From FEN-1297 sp963843605 (GTDB lineage: Bacteria; Bacteroidota; Ignavibacteria; Ignavibacteriales; Ignavibacteriaceae), in NCBI GenBank assembly GCA_963843605.1, contig CAWJLA010000001.1, positions 1,612,001 to 1,676,000 of the forward strand: 64,000 nt of DNA, written 5' to 3'. The notes beneath the pieces were generated by a model. That model was not told where the DNA came from, ran no database searches, and saw nothing but the letters and a program-made list of their open reading frames with translations. Position 1 is the stretch's first letter, and each line of letters opens with the position of its first letter. Positions 48,101 through 55,773 of this stretch are shown here, piece by piece. The position numbers and the translations under genes were made by a program.

Positions 48101-48105
48101 ATCAA
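45103..48105 (-). CDS. Sensor histidine kinase with beta-propeller and Y_Y_Y domains
   Basis: 1000 residues, TTG start followed by a signal peptide (KKSFATIVFFLSISF). The N-terminal ~600 residues are two-component-regulator propeller repeats (LGYIWIGTEEGISVFN, NNLWIGTAHGLYVLN, GNIWIGSGHGLYKLS, GNFWFGGYDKGLSEFS) forming a periplasmic sensor. A Y_Y_Y Ig-like domain follows (LRPGNYTFQVLAQDS), then a membrane helix (WWFISIILIFVITGIIA), HisKA_3 with the phospho-acceptor His in DLHDEIGSGL, and a GHKL ATPase (EALNNSLKYS, DDGIGFD, GHGLANI). It is the HTCS-like layout but with a separate response regulator. The signal is unknown; many relatives sense glycans. Confidence 0.93.
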   Translation of the reverse strand: MIKKSFATIVFFLSISFQTVNYGQILPFQNYSIKDGLISVNVHSLCEDSLGYIWIGTEEGISVFNSREFINYTTANGLSADNISCITADSKEKGKVWIATYGNGIDVYENGKFEKAVSKLPARLKNVNVMLNDKDNILWCGTDSGLFYLTNDTVHSLNDITLNEPVNTMASDGKNNLWIGTAHGLYVLNKKKKLLSSINLPSGAENSGINCLVYSGGYFWAAGFTGTLLKLNRQKKIISTFQLHFEPFSMTADNSGNIWIGSGHGLYKLSADSTTENIFKKIKMGNNSDHNIITSILFDRENILWCGSNVSGISKLIYQNFYRIPIPSNLPIDYWSCTVTDKNNHFWVAINNTLFELWADRSKLWHWSKHKIKTTFPKEHIQKIYCDSQNNIFIAYLKGIINVFSIANKDPLLRSSNLIFKKNISLLNTAKYYGLYTFLIDKKGYLWCSLLDSGVAIWNIEKKKLIKLYNDKSGMPDNSVRAIYEDSNGNFWFGGYDKGLSEFSKDKVNREVYNLSGNNSFIRHFSTANGLPDNHVRTIREYNDKEIIIGTRYGGIAYINGENIKSVDRNEGLISNGIWDMTRDPDNNIWFCTQSGIQEINNKNKIINFLFIDDIPRIPYYSICSSLNGEICFTDNKDIYLYRPITTPAYTETLPIYINHILINGQERELNNSFFLPSFNNTITFEFICVTNKEEKNIHYLYRLLQSNKNWTPIKGKPSVTFASLRPGNYTFQVLAQDSRNIKSLLPAKVDFVIEAPFYLHWWFISIILIFVITGIIATSKLRFKRLLEIEKIRTRIAADLHDEIGSGLTRIAILSEHALLEGKQFNETVEENKDKYSKQVSIERVGKISRNLVDSMIDVIWSIDPKYDSLNDFIFNFKTFANEVCEAKNIKLIIETENILNVKVNAQIKRSLQLISKEALNNSLKYSCCKNVKYSLAVRNKNIHLVLEDDGIGFDLDKVKRGHGLANISKHAKELTGVCNLITSPGNGTKISILFPIKS

Positions 48106-48280
48106 ATGGAATTCCCTGTTGACTAAATCTTATTCGTATTGAGATGCCGGTTTACGGCATTATAAATATCCGCTCTAGTACAATAATGAATCTGAATCAA
48201 AAAAAACAGCGGTATTATCAATAAATTTGCGTCGGGATATTTTAATCACACAAATTGAAATATAAATAGTATAATAAACC

Positions 48281-49174
48281 ATGGAAAATTTCAGATTAAA
48301 AGTTTTCAGATCGGTTGCAAAAAATTTAAGCTTTACAAAAGCATCCGGCGAACTTTTTATAACACAGCCGGCAATTACAAAACACATCCAGGCTCTTGAG
48401 GCGCAATACGGGGTCAGGCTGTTTAACAGGAAAGGGAATAAAATTAATCTGACGCCGGCGGGAAAAATTCTCTACGGGTATACAAAGCAGTTATTTAAAT
48501 TGGAGCAAAGCCTTGCGGACGAAATGGCGCAGTTTAAAGAAAGCGAAACAGGAACACTCCGCCTGGGGGCCAGCACCACGATTGCTCAATATGTTATACC
48601 GGCAGTACTAGCGGAGTTCCGTAAAAAATATCCCGAAGTTAAGCTGTCGTTAATGAACGGGAATTCGGAACAGATTGCAGAGGCTCTTCGGAATGACGAA
48701 ATAGAACTGGGCATTGTGGAAGGAAAAGTAAAGAATAAGGATATCCGTTACGAATTATTTATGGATGACGAACTTGTTGCGGTAACAAGCACCGGTAACC
48801 TAAGCATAAATAAAAAAGAAATATCGTTGAAAGAATTGTCGGCTCTTCCGCTTGTTCTTAGAGAAAGAGGTTCCGGCACGCTGGAAGTTCTTGAATATGC
48901 TTTTAAAGAAAAGAAATTAAAAATATCCGATTTAAATGTTGTCATATATCTCGGAAGTACGGAAGCAATAAAACGCTTCTTAAAATCAGATAATAGCTTA
49001 GGTCTGCTGTCAATAAGGTCAATTGAAAACGAATTAAACGACGGCTCATTAAGAATAATCAAGATAAAAAATTTCAAAGTAAAAAGAACATTAAACTTTA
49101 TATGCCTTCAGGGAAACACGCCTTCAGGTTTGCTTTCCAAATTCATAAAATTTGCAAAACATTATTATAACTAA
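48281..49174 (+). CDS. LysR-type transcriptional regulator
   Basis: 297 residues. The N-terminal winged helix-turn-helix (FRLKVFRSVAKNLSFTKASGELFITQPAITKHIQALE) is canonical. The C-terminal effector-binding domain (TGTLRLGASTTIAQYVIPAVL, then ELGIVEGKV) resembles the CysB/YeiE subgroup. It lies 90 bp upstream of a YeiH-type exporter on the same strand, an arrangement known for YeiE-YeiH, so it most likely controls that exporter. The divergent 175-bp gap to the kinase gene holds its promoter. Confidence 0.92.
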   Translation: MENFRLKVFRSVAKNLSFTKASGELFITQPAITKHIQALEAQYGVRLFNRKGNKINLTPAGKILYGYTKQLFKLEQSLADEMAQFKESETGTLRLGASTTIAQYVIPAVLAEFRKKYPEVKLSLMNGNSEQIAEALRNDEIELGIVEGKVKNKDIRYELFMDDELVAVTSTGNLSINKKEISLKELSALPLVLRERGSGTLEVLEYAFKEKKLKISDLNVVIYLGSTEAIKRFLKSDNSLGLLSIRSIENELNDGSLRIIKIKNFKVKRTLNFICLQGNTPSGLLSKFIKFAKHYYN

Positions 49175-49264
49175 AAGTTATACCGTATAATTAAATTAAA
49201 TTTGCTCTTGGCTCGTTACCGGTATAGTTTTGGGCTTTATTAAATAGCCGGATGAATTATTACT

Positions 49265-50230
49265 ATGACAGAGAAGCCTGAAACATCTAAAAGCGGAAAA
49301 CAGCGGATTCCGTACCGCGAAACTATTTTCGTTCTCGCATTATTTTTTTGTTTTACTCCATTTGCTTCTCCTCCGATAGCTCTTGCTCTCGGGTTGGTAA
49401 TTGCCTTAACCATCGGGCATCCGTTCCTAAAGTTTAACCACAAAGCAACTAAAATTCTTTTGCAGGTTTCGGTTGTCGGACTTGGATTCGGCATGAATTT
49501 AAGCAAGATGCTTCAGGTTGGAAAAGAAGGAATTGTCTTTACAATAATTTCCATTTTCGGTACACTGACTCTCGGATATTTTATCGGCCGCTGGCTTAAG
49601 ATACATAAAAAAACGTCTCATCTTATCTCTTCCGGTACGGCTATTTGCGGTGGAAGCGCTATCGCGGCGGTCGGACCTATTTTAAACGCCAATTCGCAGG
49701 AAATGTCTGTTGCGCTGGGTACTGTTTTCATATTAAATTCAATTGCGCTGTTTGTCTTTCCTGTAATAGGACATATACTTCATCTTACTCAAACTCAATT
49801 CGGTTTCTGGGCCGGAATTGCAATACACGATACCAGCTCTGTAGTAGGTGCCGCAGCAAAATACGGCACAGGAGCACTTCAGGTTGCCACAACAGTAAAA
49901 CTTGCGCGTGCACTGTGGATTGTACCGGTTGCAATCTTAACATCGTTCGTATTTAAAAACAGAACTCAGAAAATCACCATTCCTTATTTTATATTTTTGT
50001 TCCTGCTCGCTTCAATATTAAGAACATACCTTCCGCCGGTAGCAATGATATCTGAGCATATTGTTCATGCGGCGGAAATCGGCTTAACGCTTACACTTTT
50101 CCTTATCGGGGCGGGCCTGTCAAAAGATGTGATAAAAACTGTTGGAGTCAAGCCTTTGTTTGAAGGCGTTCTTCTCTGGATTATAATATCGGTTAGTTCG
50201 CTGATGATTATCTTGAAGTTGGTTTCATAG
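49265..50230 (+). CDS. YeiH-family membrane exporter
   Basis: 321 residues with about ten membrane segments. Family landmarks are LLQVSVVGLGFGMNLSKML, LISSGTAICGGSAIAAVGPIL and IHDTSSVVGAAAKYG. Members (PF03601, UPF0324) are called putative sulfate exporters, though transport has little direct proof. The LysR gene just upstream fits the YeiE-YeiH pairing. An IS110 element begins 23 bp past the stop. The TauE/DUF1634 pair further right is a second predicted sulfur-anion exporter. Confidence 0.88.
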   Translation: MTEKPETSKSGKQRIPYRETIFVLALFFCFTPFASPPIALALGLVIALTIGHPFLKFNHKATKILLQVSVVGLGFGMNLSKMLQVGKEGIVFTIISIFGTLTLGYFIGRWLKIHKKTSHLISSGTAICGGSAIAAVGPILNANSQEMSVALGTVFILNSIALFVFPVIGHILHLTQTQFGFWAGIAIHDTSSVVGAAAKYGTGALQVATTVKLARALWIVPVAILTSFVFKNRTQKITIPYFIFLFLLASILRTYLPPVAMISEHIVHAAEIGLTLTLFLIGAGLSKDVIKTVGVKPLFEGVLLWIIISVSSLMIILKLVS

Positions 50231-50321
50231 AATCGGGCTCTTTTACCGCTAAGGTACTGTGGTAAAAGTCAATATTAAGAGCAAAATAAATTGCTAAAGA
50301 TTCACGTATATTTTTTCGGCT

Positions 50322-51332
50322 TTATGCCGGATTAAAATTCGGTACATAGTCGACGTTCTTTTTGAAAATTGTATATATCAGAATAAGAAGTTTCCTAGCA
50401 ACAGCAATTAGAGCAATTTTCTTAACGTTCTTTTTAGTAACTAAACGGATATATGTTTGTTTTAATTTCGGATTATACCTACAGGCCGAAAGAGCGGGCA
50501 TATAAACAGCTTGTCGTAAAAAGCGATTCCCTTTTTTCGATATAGATGTTTTATGTTTCTTCAAACCAGACTCATTGTAAACAACATCCAGTCCGGCATA
50601 ACTTGTAAGTTGCTTGACGTTCTCGATCAAAGCAAAACCGTTTGTTTCGGCAATGATAGAAACTGCTGTCATAAAACCTACTCCATCTATCTTGTCGATC
50701 TTATTGATTCTATCGTTAAGATCAGTATCTTTTTCTACTAGTTCTTTGAGTTGTTTTTCAATCTCTTTTAGTTGTTTCTCAAAGACAGACAATGTCGCCT
50801 TACTCCTTTTAAGAGATTCCTTCAGAGGCTCATAAGAGTATTCTTTAGAATGAAGCTGATTTTTTACTTGAGCAGCCATTCGTTTGATAGAACTGTATTC
50901 TCTTGTAAGACTCTTAAGAGCTTTTGTTAATGGGCTTGGAACTTGCCATGGCTGCATTTGTCTTTCAAGACCGAACTGGGTAATCATTTTTGCATCCAGA
51001 TTATCTGTCTTTGATTTGATATCCAAAGTCCTGGAAAAATTCTTTGTCTTGTTCGGAAGTACTACAATTACTTTCAAATGCTTTTCATTTAGAAAGTAGG
51101 CTAGTCTTTCGTAATAAACACCGGTAGCTTCCATAACAAAAAAAAGAGGCGCCGTTAGTGTTCCTTTGTTCTTTTTAGTAAAGGAAATTAGTTCTTTGAA
51201 ACCTTTAGGAGTATTATCAAAAGTTATTGCCGGAGTGATTTTCTGTTCTTGATTTATATTAATCGTTCCATAGCTGACAGATAGGGTATCTTTAGATACA
51301 TCAATGCCCACAACTTGTTTGATAATTTCCAC
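50322..51332 (-). CDS. IS110-family transposase/recombinase
   Basis: 336 residues, GTG start with AAAGGAA about 10 bases upstream. The N-terminal DEDD RuvC-like domain is complete: VGIDVSKDTLSV (Asp), FFVMEATGVYYERLAYFL (Glu) and KTDNLDAKMITQFG (two Asp). A coiled-coil follows (~150-215), then the Transposase_20 domain (IDGVGFMTAVSIIAET, TSYAGLDVVYNESG, ISKKGNRFLRQAVYMPALSA), which in this family provides the catalytic serine. IS110 recombinases are guided by a bridge RNA from the element's own end. The frame is intact, so the element may be active. It is the only mobile-element gene in the window. Confidence 0.96.
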   Translation of the reverse strand: MEIIKQVVGIDVSKDTLSVSYGTININQEQKITPAITFDNTPKGFKELISFTKKNKGTLTAPLFFVMEATGVYYERLAYFLNEKHLKVIVVLPNKTKNFSRTLDIKSKTDNLDAKMITQFGLERQMQPWQVPSPLTKALKSLTREYSSIKRMAAQVKNQLHSKEYSYEPLKESLKRSKATLSVFEKQLKEIEKQLKELVEKDTDLNDRINKIDKIDGVGFMTAVSIIAETNGFALIENVKQLTSYAGLDVVYNESGLKKHKTSISKKGNRFLRQAVYMPALSACRYNPKLKQTYIRLVTKKNVKKIALIAVARKLLILIYTIFKKNVDYVPNFNPA

Positions 51333-51364
51333 CGGTTATTTCCTTTATCTTATTTTTTTTATAT

Positions 51365-51535
51365 GGCTTTTTGCTTCTTTGATAACTTCTCTCGTTCTAT
51401 TATGCGGGATTTCCACCCAGTGGAATCTCTAAGTACTGTTCAGTCTTTAAGAAGCTCAACAGGGATGGTGAGTATATCTTAGTGACGATATCATCGAAAT
51501 GTATCTAGGCACGAATCGCTCTACCATCCCTTAAG
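51365..51535 (-). ncRNA. Candidate IS110 bridge RNA
   Basis: Read on the minus strand. Target loop: outer stem GGGATGGT-A-GAG / CTC-ACCATCCC (arms at 51523-51530 and 51462-51469) and a 7-bp inner stem GATACAT / ATGATATC (one bulged A) capped by UUCG. Internal-loop strands contain ATTCGTGCCT (51507-51516) and TCACTAAG (51478-51485), together spelling target ATTCGTGC-CT-TAGTGA. Donor loop: inner hairpin TTCCAC-TGG-GTGGAA (51411-51425), flanking strand ACAGTACT (51432-51439) matching the element's right end, and ACGAG (51391-51395) complementary to its left end. Outer stem GCTTCTT/AAGAAGC. The target-then-donor order matches IS621. Limits are approximate; no folding program was run. Confidence 0.8.
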
Positions 51536-51600
51536 CCGGTATTTTAAGAATCAAAATTACTTATATATATTTATAAAAATCATTTTTGTTAACATACGAG

Positions 51601-51929
51601 GCACTAAGATGCACCAATAAAAATCAAAATTTTAATAATAATATTAGAATATTTAATTTCTAGGGATATATCAATATTCAAGTTTATCTTTAAAACTCAG
51701 TGAAACTCTGTGTGCACTCAGTGTTACTTCCTCCCGGGAATTTGGGAGCACAGAGTTTCACCGCTAAGTATATTACTTTTGATACAGCCTCATTTTTTGT
51801 CAAGAATTTAATGCGCAACTGTATACGGCGTATATATTTTTCCAATTCTTTTTGAAATGTTCCCCGGTTAATTTATTATTTTGTATTAAGGTTTTTACAA
51901 TTTAATAAGCAATACCGGGAGATGAGCTT
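51601..51929. repeat. Intergenic repeat tract, including a nested inverted repeat
   Basis: No gene. It begins with the IS110-flanking half of the dispersed repeat (GCACTAAGATGCACCAA). At 51700-51712 and 51749-51761 are perfect 13-bp inverted arms (GTGAAACTCTGTG / CACAGAGTTTCAC) enclosing a second hairpin CTCCC/GGGAG (51731-51735, 51744-51748), followed by CCGCTAAG. The last 150 bp are AT-rich and likely hold the promoter for the hydrolase gene. Confidence 0.75.
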
Positions 51930-53813
51930 ATGCGTGTCAAAAATATTTACCCTCTGATTATAACATTTATTGCAATTTTGTTTTTAGGTATTAAAGTCCA
52001 TCCTCAGAATAAAGATTCTCTTTATGTTGCCTCACATTTTAATAAGCATGAATATATGATTCCGATGAGAGACGGAATAAAACTGTATACTGTAGTATAT
52101 TCTCCGAAGGACGCGTCCGCAGATTATCCGATTCTTTTGAACCGGACGCCTTACAATGTAGGTCCCTACGGTAAAAATAAATTTCGTTCTGAACTCGGTC
52201 CGTCAAAGTTGTTTACCGGGGAAAAATACATTTATGCTTATCAGGACGTCAGGGGAAGGTTTATGTCGGAAGGGACTTTCGTAGATATGCGTCCTTACAT
52301 TTCGGTAAAGAAAAGCAAAAAAGATATTGACGAGAGCAGTGATGCTTACGATACAATCGACTGGCTGGTAAAAAACGTAAAACATAATAACGGCAAAGTC
52401 GGCATATATGGAATATCATATCCAGGATTTTATGCAGCAATGGCTGCAATCGACGCCCATCCGGCATTAAAAGCGGTTTCTCCTCAGGCCCCTATCGCCG
52501 ATTGGTTTATCGACGACGATTTTCACCGCCACGGCGCCTTCTGGCTTCCTCATGCTTTCTGGTTCTATACTTTTTTCGGCGTTCAGAGAACCGGACCGGA
52601 AAAGGAATGGCCGGCTCCTGCATATATGACAAATAATCCGGACGGGTATGATTTCTTTTTAAAAATGGGTCCTTTTAAGAACTCAACGGAAAAGCTTTAC
52701 AAGCATAAGATACCTTTCTGGGATACGCTTATGGCACATCCCAATTACGACGCATTCTGGAAAGCAAGGAATACCCTGCCTCATTTTAAAAATATAAAAC
52801 CTGCGGTTATGACCGTCGGCGGCTGGTTCGATGCCGAAGATCTTTACGGCGCACTTAGGACATACGGATCAATAGAAGCTAAAAATAAGAAGAACAGGAA
52901 CACACTGGTAATGGGGCCCTGGTTTCACGGCGGATGGGAACGGTCTTTGGGTGATCATCTCGGTGATATTCGGTTCGGCAGCCAGACGAGTCAGTATTAT
53001 CAGAAGAATATCGAGCTCCCGTTCTTCAACTATTATTTAAAAGGCGAAGGAACATTAAATCTTCCCGAAGCATACGTTTTCGAAACAGGGTCGGATCAAT
53101 GGAGAAAATTCGATTCATGGCCGCCTAAAAATGTTAAACCGGAAAATTTATATTTTCACGAAAATAAAAAACTGTCGTTTGATGCGCCCTTAAATTCAAA
53201 TAATATTTATGACGAATATATAAGCGATCCTTCTCATCCTGTACCGTTTACTCAAGAGATTACGGAAAAAATGACCCATGAATATATGATTGAAGATCAA
53301 CGATTCGCTTCAAGAAGACCTGATGTTGAAGTTTATTCTACAGATGTTTTGAAGAATGATATAACTTTAGCCGGACCGTTAACGGCTGATTTATATGTCT
53401 CAACAACCGGTACGGATGCGGACTGGGTGGTAAAACTTATTGATGTTTACCCGGATACGGCAAAAAATAATTCCCCTAATCCCTGCAGCATTCAAATGGG
53501 CGGCTTTCAAATGATGGTGCGCGGCGATATAATGAGAGGTAAATACAGGAACAGTTATGAAAAACCTGAACCGTTTGTTCCGGAAAAGATTACTCAAGTT
53601 GAATTTGTAATCCCCGATATTTTTCATACGTTTAAAAAGGGACACAAAATTATGGTACAGATTCAAAGCAGCTGGTTTCCTCTCGCCGACAGAAATCCGC
53701 AAAAGTTTGTCGATATTTATTATGCAAAAGAATCTGATTTTCAAAAGGCTACTCAGCGAATTTATCATTCGAAGGAATATCCGACGAGTATAAAAGTAAA
53801 CGTACTTCAATAA
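51930..53813 (+). CDS. CocE/NonD-type secreted alpha/beta hydrolase
   Basis: 627 residues. A signal peptide (MRVKNIYPLIITFIAILFLGIKVHP) sends it out of the cytoplasm. The X-Pro dipeptidyl-peptidase S15 domain shows the nucleophile elbow GISYPGFYAAM, the acid in GGWFDAED and the catalytic His in GPWFHGGW. The C-terminal XPP jelly roll follows (NDITLAGPLTADLYVSTTGTDADWVVKLIDVYPD). Relatives hydrolyse acyl esters or act as glutaryl-7-ACA or cocaine esterases; substrate unknown. GGGAG lies eight bases before the ATG. The following YhcH-family gene is 43 bp downstream. Confidence 0.93.
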   Translation: MRVKNIYPLIITFIAILFLGIKVHPQNKDSLYVASHFNKHEYMIPMRDGIKLYTVVYSPKDASADYPILLNRTPYNVGPYGKNKFRSELGPSKLFTGEKYIYAYQDVRGRFMSEGTFVDMRPYISVKKSKKDIDESSDAYDTIDWLVKNVKHNNGKVGIYGISYPGFYAAMAAIDAHPALKAVSPQAPIADWFIDDDFHRHGAFWLPHAFWFYTFFGVQRTGPEKEWPAPAYMTNNPDGYDFFLKMGPFKNSTEKLYKHKIPFWDTLMAHPNYDAFWKARNTLPHFKNIKPAVMTVGGWFDAEDLYGALRTYGSIEAKNKKNRNTLVMGPWFHGGWERSLGDHLGDIRFGSQTSQYYQKNIELPFFNYYLKGEGTLNLPEAYVFETGSDQWRKFDSWPPKNVKPENLYFHENKKLSFDAPLNSNNIYDEYISDPSHPVPFTQEITEKMTHEYMIEDQRFASRRPDVEVYSTDVLKNDITLAGPLTADLYVSTTGTDADWVVKLIDVYPDTAKNNSPNPCSIQMGGFQMMVRGDIMRGKYRNSYEKPEPFVPEKITQVEFVIPDIFHTFKKGHKIMVQIQSSWFPLADRNPQKFVDIYYAKESDFQKATQRIYHSKEYPTSIKVNVLQ

Positions 53814-53856
53814 TTTAAGTTAAATTAGTAAATGAAATTAATATAAAGGGAATAAA

Positions 53857-54312
53857 ATGATTATAGATAATATTAAGAATGCCGAGAAATATTTCGGATT
53901 AAGCGAAGGAATAAAAAAAGCTCTTTTATTCATTAAGGAAAAGAAATTCGAATCCTTGGAAGAGGGTAAACACAAAATTAACGGTTCCGAAATATTTGTA
54001 ATGATTAACCGCTATGAAACCAAAGCCCCGGAAAATGGATCCTGGGAAGCCCATAAAAAATATATTGATGTACAGTTTGTTGCGGACGGAGTTGAAAAAA
54101 TGGGCTATGCCCCGGTTGAAAATCTTACTGTAACTCAGGATTATAACGGCGAAAAGGATATTATGCGTTTTTCAGGAAGCGGTGATTTTGTTACTGCCGG
54201 GAAAGGTACTTTTGCAATTTTTTTCCCGGGTGACGGTCATATGCCGGGAATGAATGCCCAAGGTGCATCACAAAATGTTTTAAAAATTGTTATCAAGGTG
54301 TCGACGGATTAG
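53857..54312 (+). CDS. YhcH/YjgK/YiaL family protein
   Basis: 151 residues, family length. The cupin-like fold's motifs are visible: FVMINRYETKAPENGSWEAHKKYIDVQFVADGVEKM and the C-terminal FAIFFPGDGHMPGM, with His and Glu residues that may bind a metal. Family members are associated with sialic acid and other sugar metabolism, but activity is not established. AAAGGGAATAAA before the ATG supports the start. Directly follows the hydrolase gene and precedes TauE. Confidence 0.92.
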   Translation: MIIDNIKNAEKYFGLSEGIKKALLFIKEKKFESLEEGKHKINGSEIFVMINRYETKAPENGSWEAHKKYIDVQFVADGVEKMGYAPVENLTVTQDYNGEKDIMRFSGSGDFVTAGKGTFAIFFPGDGHMPGMNAQGASQNVLKIVIKVSTD

Positions 54313-54362
54313 TCTTTTATTGTGACACTTTGTTAAATTAACGGAGAAAATATTTTGCACTT

Positions 54363-55199
54363 ATGGCACATTTAAATAATCTCCTTTTTTCGTTATTAAT
54401 TTACCTCGGTTCATTTTCCGCAGGACTGCTGGGCTCGCTAACCGGCCTCGGCGGCGGCGTTATTGTTGTTCCGATGCTTACAATATTATTCGGAGTTGAC
54501 ATTCATTTTGCCGCGGGCGCATCTTTAATATCCGTTATCGCTACATCCTCCGGAGCCGCTTCGGCTTATGTTAAAGAAGGATATTCCAATATCAGAATCG
54601 GTATGTTCCTGGAAATAGCAACTACTGTAGGTGCAATTATAGGCGCTTCTCTAGCCGGATTAATTCCCGCTAACGTTATCTCGATAATCTTCGCAGTTAT
54701 TCTTCTGTATTCGGCTTTTACGTCGATAGTTATAAAAAAGGAAAACGGCAGTTTTACCGGAGAGGATAAATATGCCAAGTTATTTAAATTAAAAGGTGAG
54801 TATCCTTCTTTAAATGGACCTAAAAGCTACTCAGTTCAGAAAGTCCCTTTCGGGTTCGGTCTTTGCAGTTTTGCCGGCATTATTTCCGGTCTGCTCGGCA
54901 TAGGCGGCGGCGCAATAAAAGTTATTGCGATGGACCGCATTATGAAAATACCTTTCAAGGTATCCACAACAACAAGTAACTTCATGATAGGAGTAACTGC
55001 TGCTGCGAGTGCCGGCATATATTTAAAGAACGGATATATTCATGCCGCACTGGTAATGCCGGTTATGCTCGGGGTTTTGACGGGAGCATTCTCGGGTGCT
55101 AAGATATTGACGCTTACCTCTTCTAAAATTTTAAAAATAGTCTTTACAGCAATTATTTTAATAATGGCATTTGAAATGTTTAAGAACGGATTTAAATGA
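54363..55199 (+). CDS. TauE/SafE family anion exporter
   Basis: 278 residues with seven to eight membrane segments. The first repeat has LGGGVIVVPMLTILFGVDIHFAAGASLISV and the second GIGGGAIKVIAMDRIMKIPFKVSTTTSNFMIG, the duplicated TauE motif. Members export sulfite, sulfoacetate or related anions. The DUF1634 gene overlaps its end by four bases, a pairing repeated across many genomes. Substrate is inferred only from family. Confidence 0.92.
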   Translation: MAHLNNLLFSLLIYLGSFSAGLLGSLTGLGGGVIVVPMLTILFGVDIHFAAGASLISVIATSSGAASAYVKEGYSNIRIGMFLEIATTVGAIIGASLAGLIPANVISIIFAVILLYSAFTSIVIKKENGSFTGEDKYAKLFKLKGEYPSLNGPKSYSVQKVPFGFGLCSFAGIISGLLGIGGGAIKVIAMDRIMKIPFKVSTTTSNFMIGVTAAASAGIYLKNGYIHAALVMPVMLGVLTGAFSGAKILTLTSSKILKIVFTAIILIMAFEMFKNGFK

Positions 55200-55582
55200 A
55201 AACGGATTCCGCTAAAAGCGAAAGTCGGGACAAAAGTATTGAAACAGTTTTGGGCAATTTACTTAGAACCGGCGTTATTACGGCCGGGACTGTAGTTGTC
55301 ATCGGCGCCGTTCTGTTTTTAGTTAGGCATGGTTTGGAAATTCCCAGCTATCACATATTCAAAGCAGTGCCGTTCAATTTTTCCGATTTCGGAAATTTGT
55401 TCAGAGGAGTAATTGCTTTTAGATCGGTTCCTATTATGGAATTAGGTGTTTTGCTTTTAATTGCAACTCCGGTTCTGCGGGTTGTCTTTTCGGTTTTCGC
55501 ATTTGTTTACGAAAAAGATTACATGTACGTGATATTTACTCTTATCGTTCTTGTTGTGTTGATCTTCAGCTTTTTCTCATAA
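55196..55582 (+). CDS. DUF1634 membrane protein
   Basis: 128 residues with three membrane segments (LLRTGVITAGTVVVIGAVLFLV, SVPIMELGVLLLIATPVLRVVFSVFAF and a C-terminal VIFTLIVLVVLIFSFF), the DUF1634 layout. It overlaps the TauE gene by ATGA and is very likely its small partner subunit. Function is not established beyond that pairing. Confidence 0.92.
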   Translation: MKTDSAKSESRDKSIETVLGNLLRTGVITAGTVVVIGAVLFLVRHGLEIPSYHIFKAVPFNFSDFGNLFRGVIAFRSVPIMELGVLLLIATPVLRVVFSVFAFVYEKDYMYVIFTLIVLVVLIFSFFS

Positions 55583-55773
55583 AAAATTCCGGACTGATCC
55601 TTATTAAAAATTATCCCGGATGAAATTTATTTTATTTATCAAAATCCTTATATTCAAAACCGATTGTATAACTCTTTATTAGACCTTTTATAATGAAGAA
55701 AACCTTTCTACAATATTAGTGCCCTTAACCGTTCAATATTTCGTAACATAATTCAGTTGAAGGGAAGAAGCCA

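Larger units (their letters stand above)
50254..51600 (-). mobile_element. IS110-family insertion sequence, complete, ends defined
   Basis: 1,347 bp counting one CT core. It holds one DEDD transposase gene and, upstream of it, a 270-bp non-coding left end with a bridge-RNA fold. There are no terminal inverted repeats, as expected for the family. Read on the minus strand, the left junction is TTAGTGC-CT-CGTATG and the right junction CAGTAC-CT-TAGCGG. Removing the element joins TTAGTGC-CT-TAGCGGT, a clean copy of the dispersed intergenic repeat. The core CT (AG on the plus strand) is at 51599-51600 and 50252-50253. In a circle the ends would place TTGACT (50267-50272) 17 bp from TATGTT (51591-51596). 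Ends are inferred, not shown by an empty site. Confidence 0.85.

Noticed and set aside
50254..51600. IS1111-subgroup element with terminal inverted repeats
   Set aside because: No inverted repeats at the deduced ends and the structured RNA lies upstream of the gene, which fits the IS110 subgroup.
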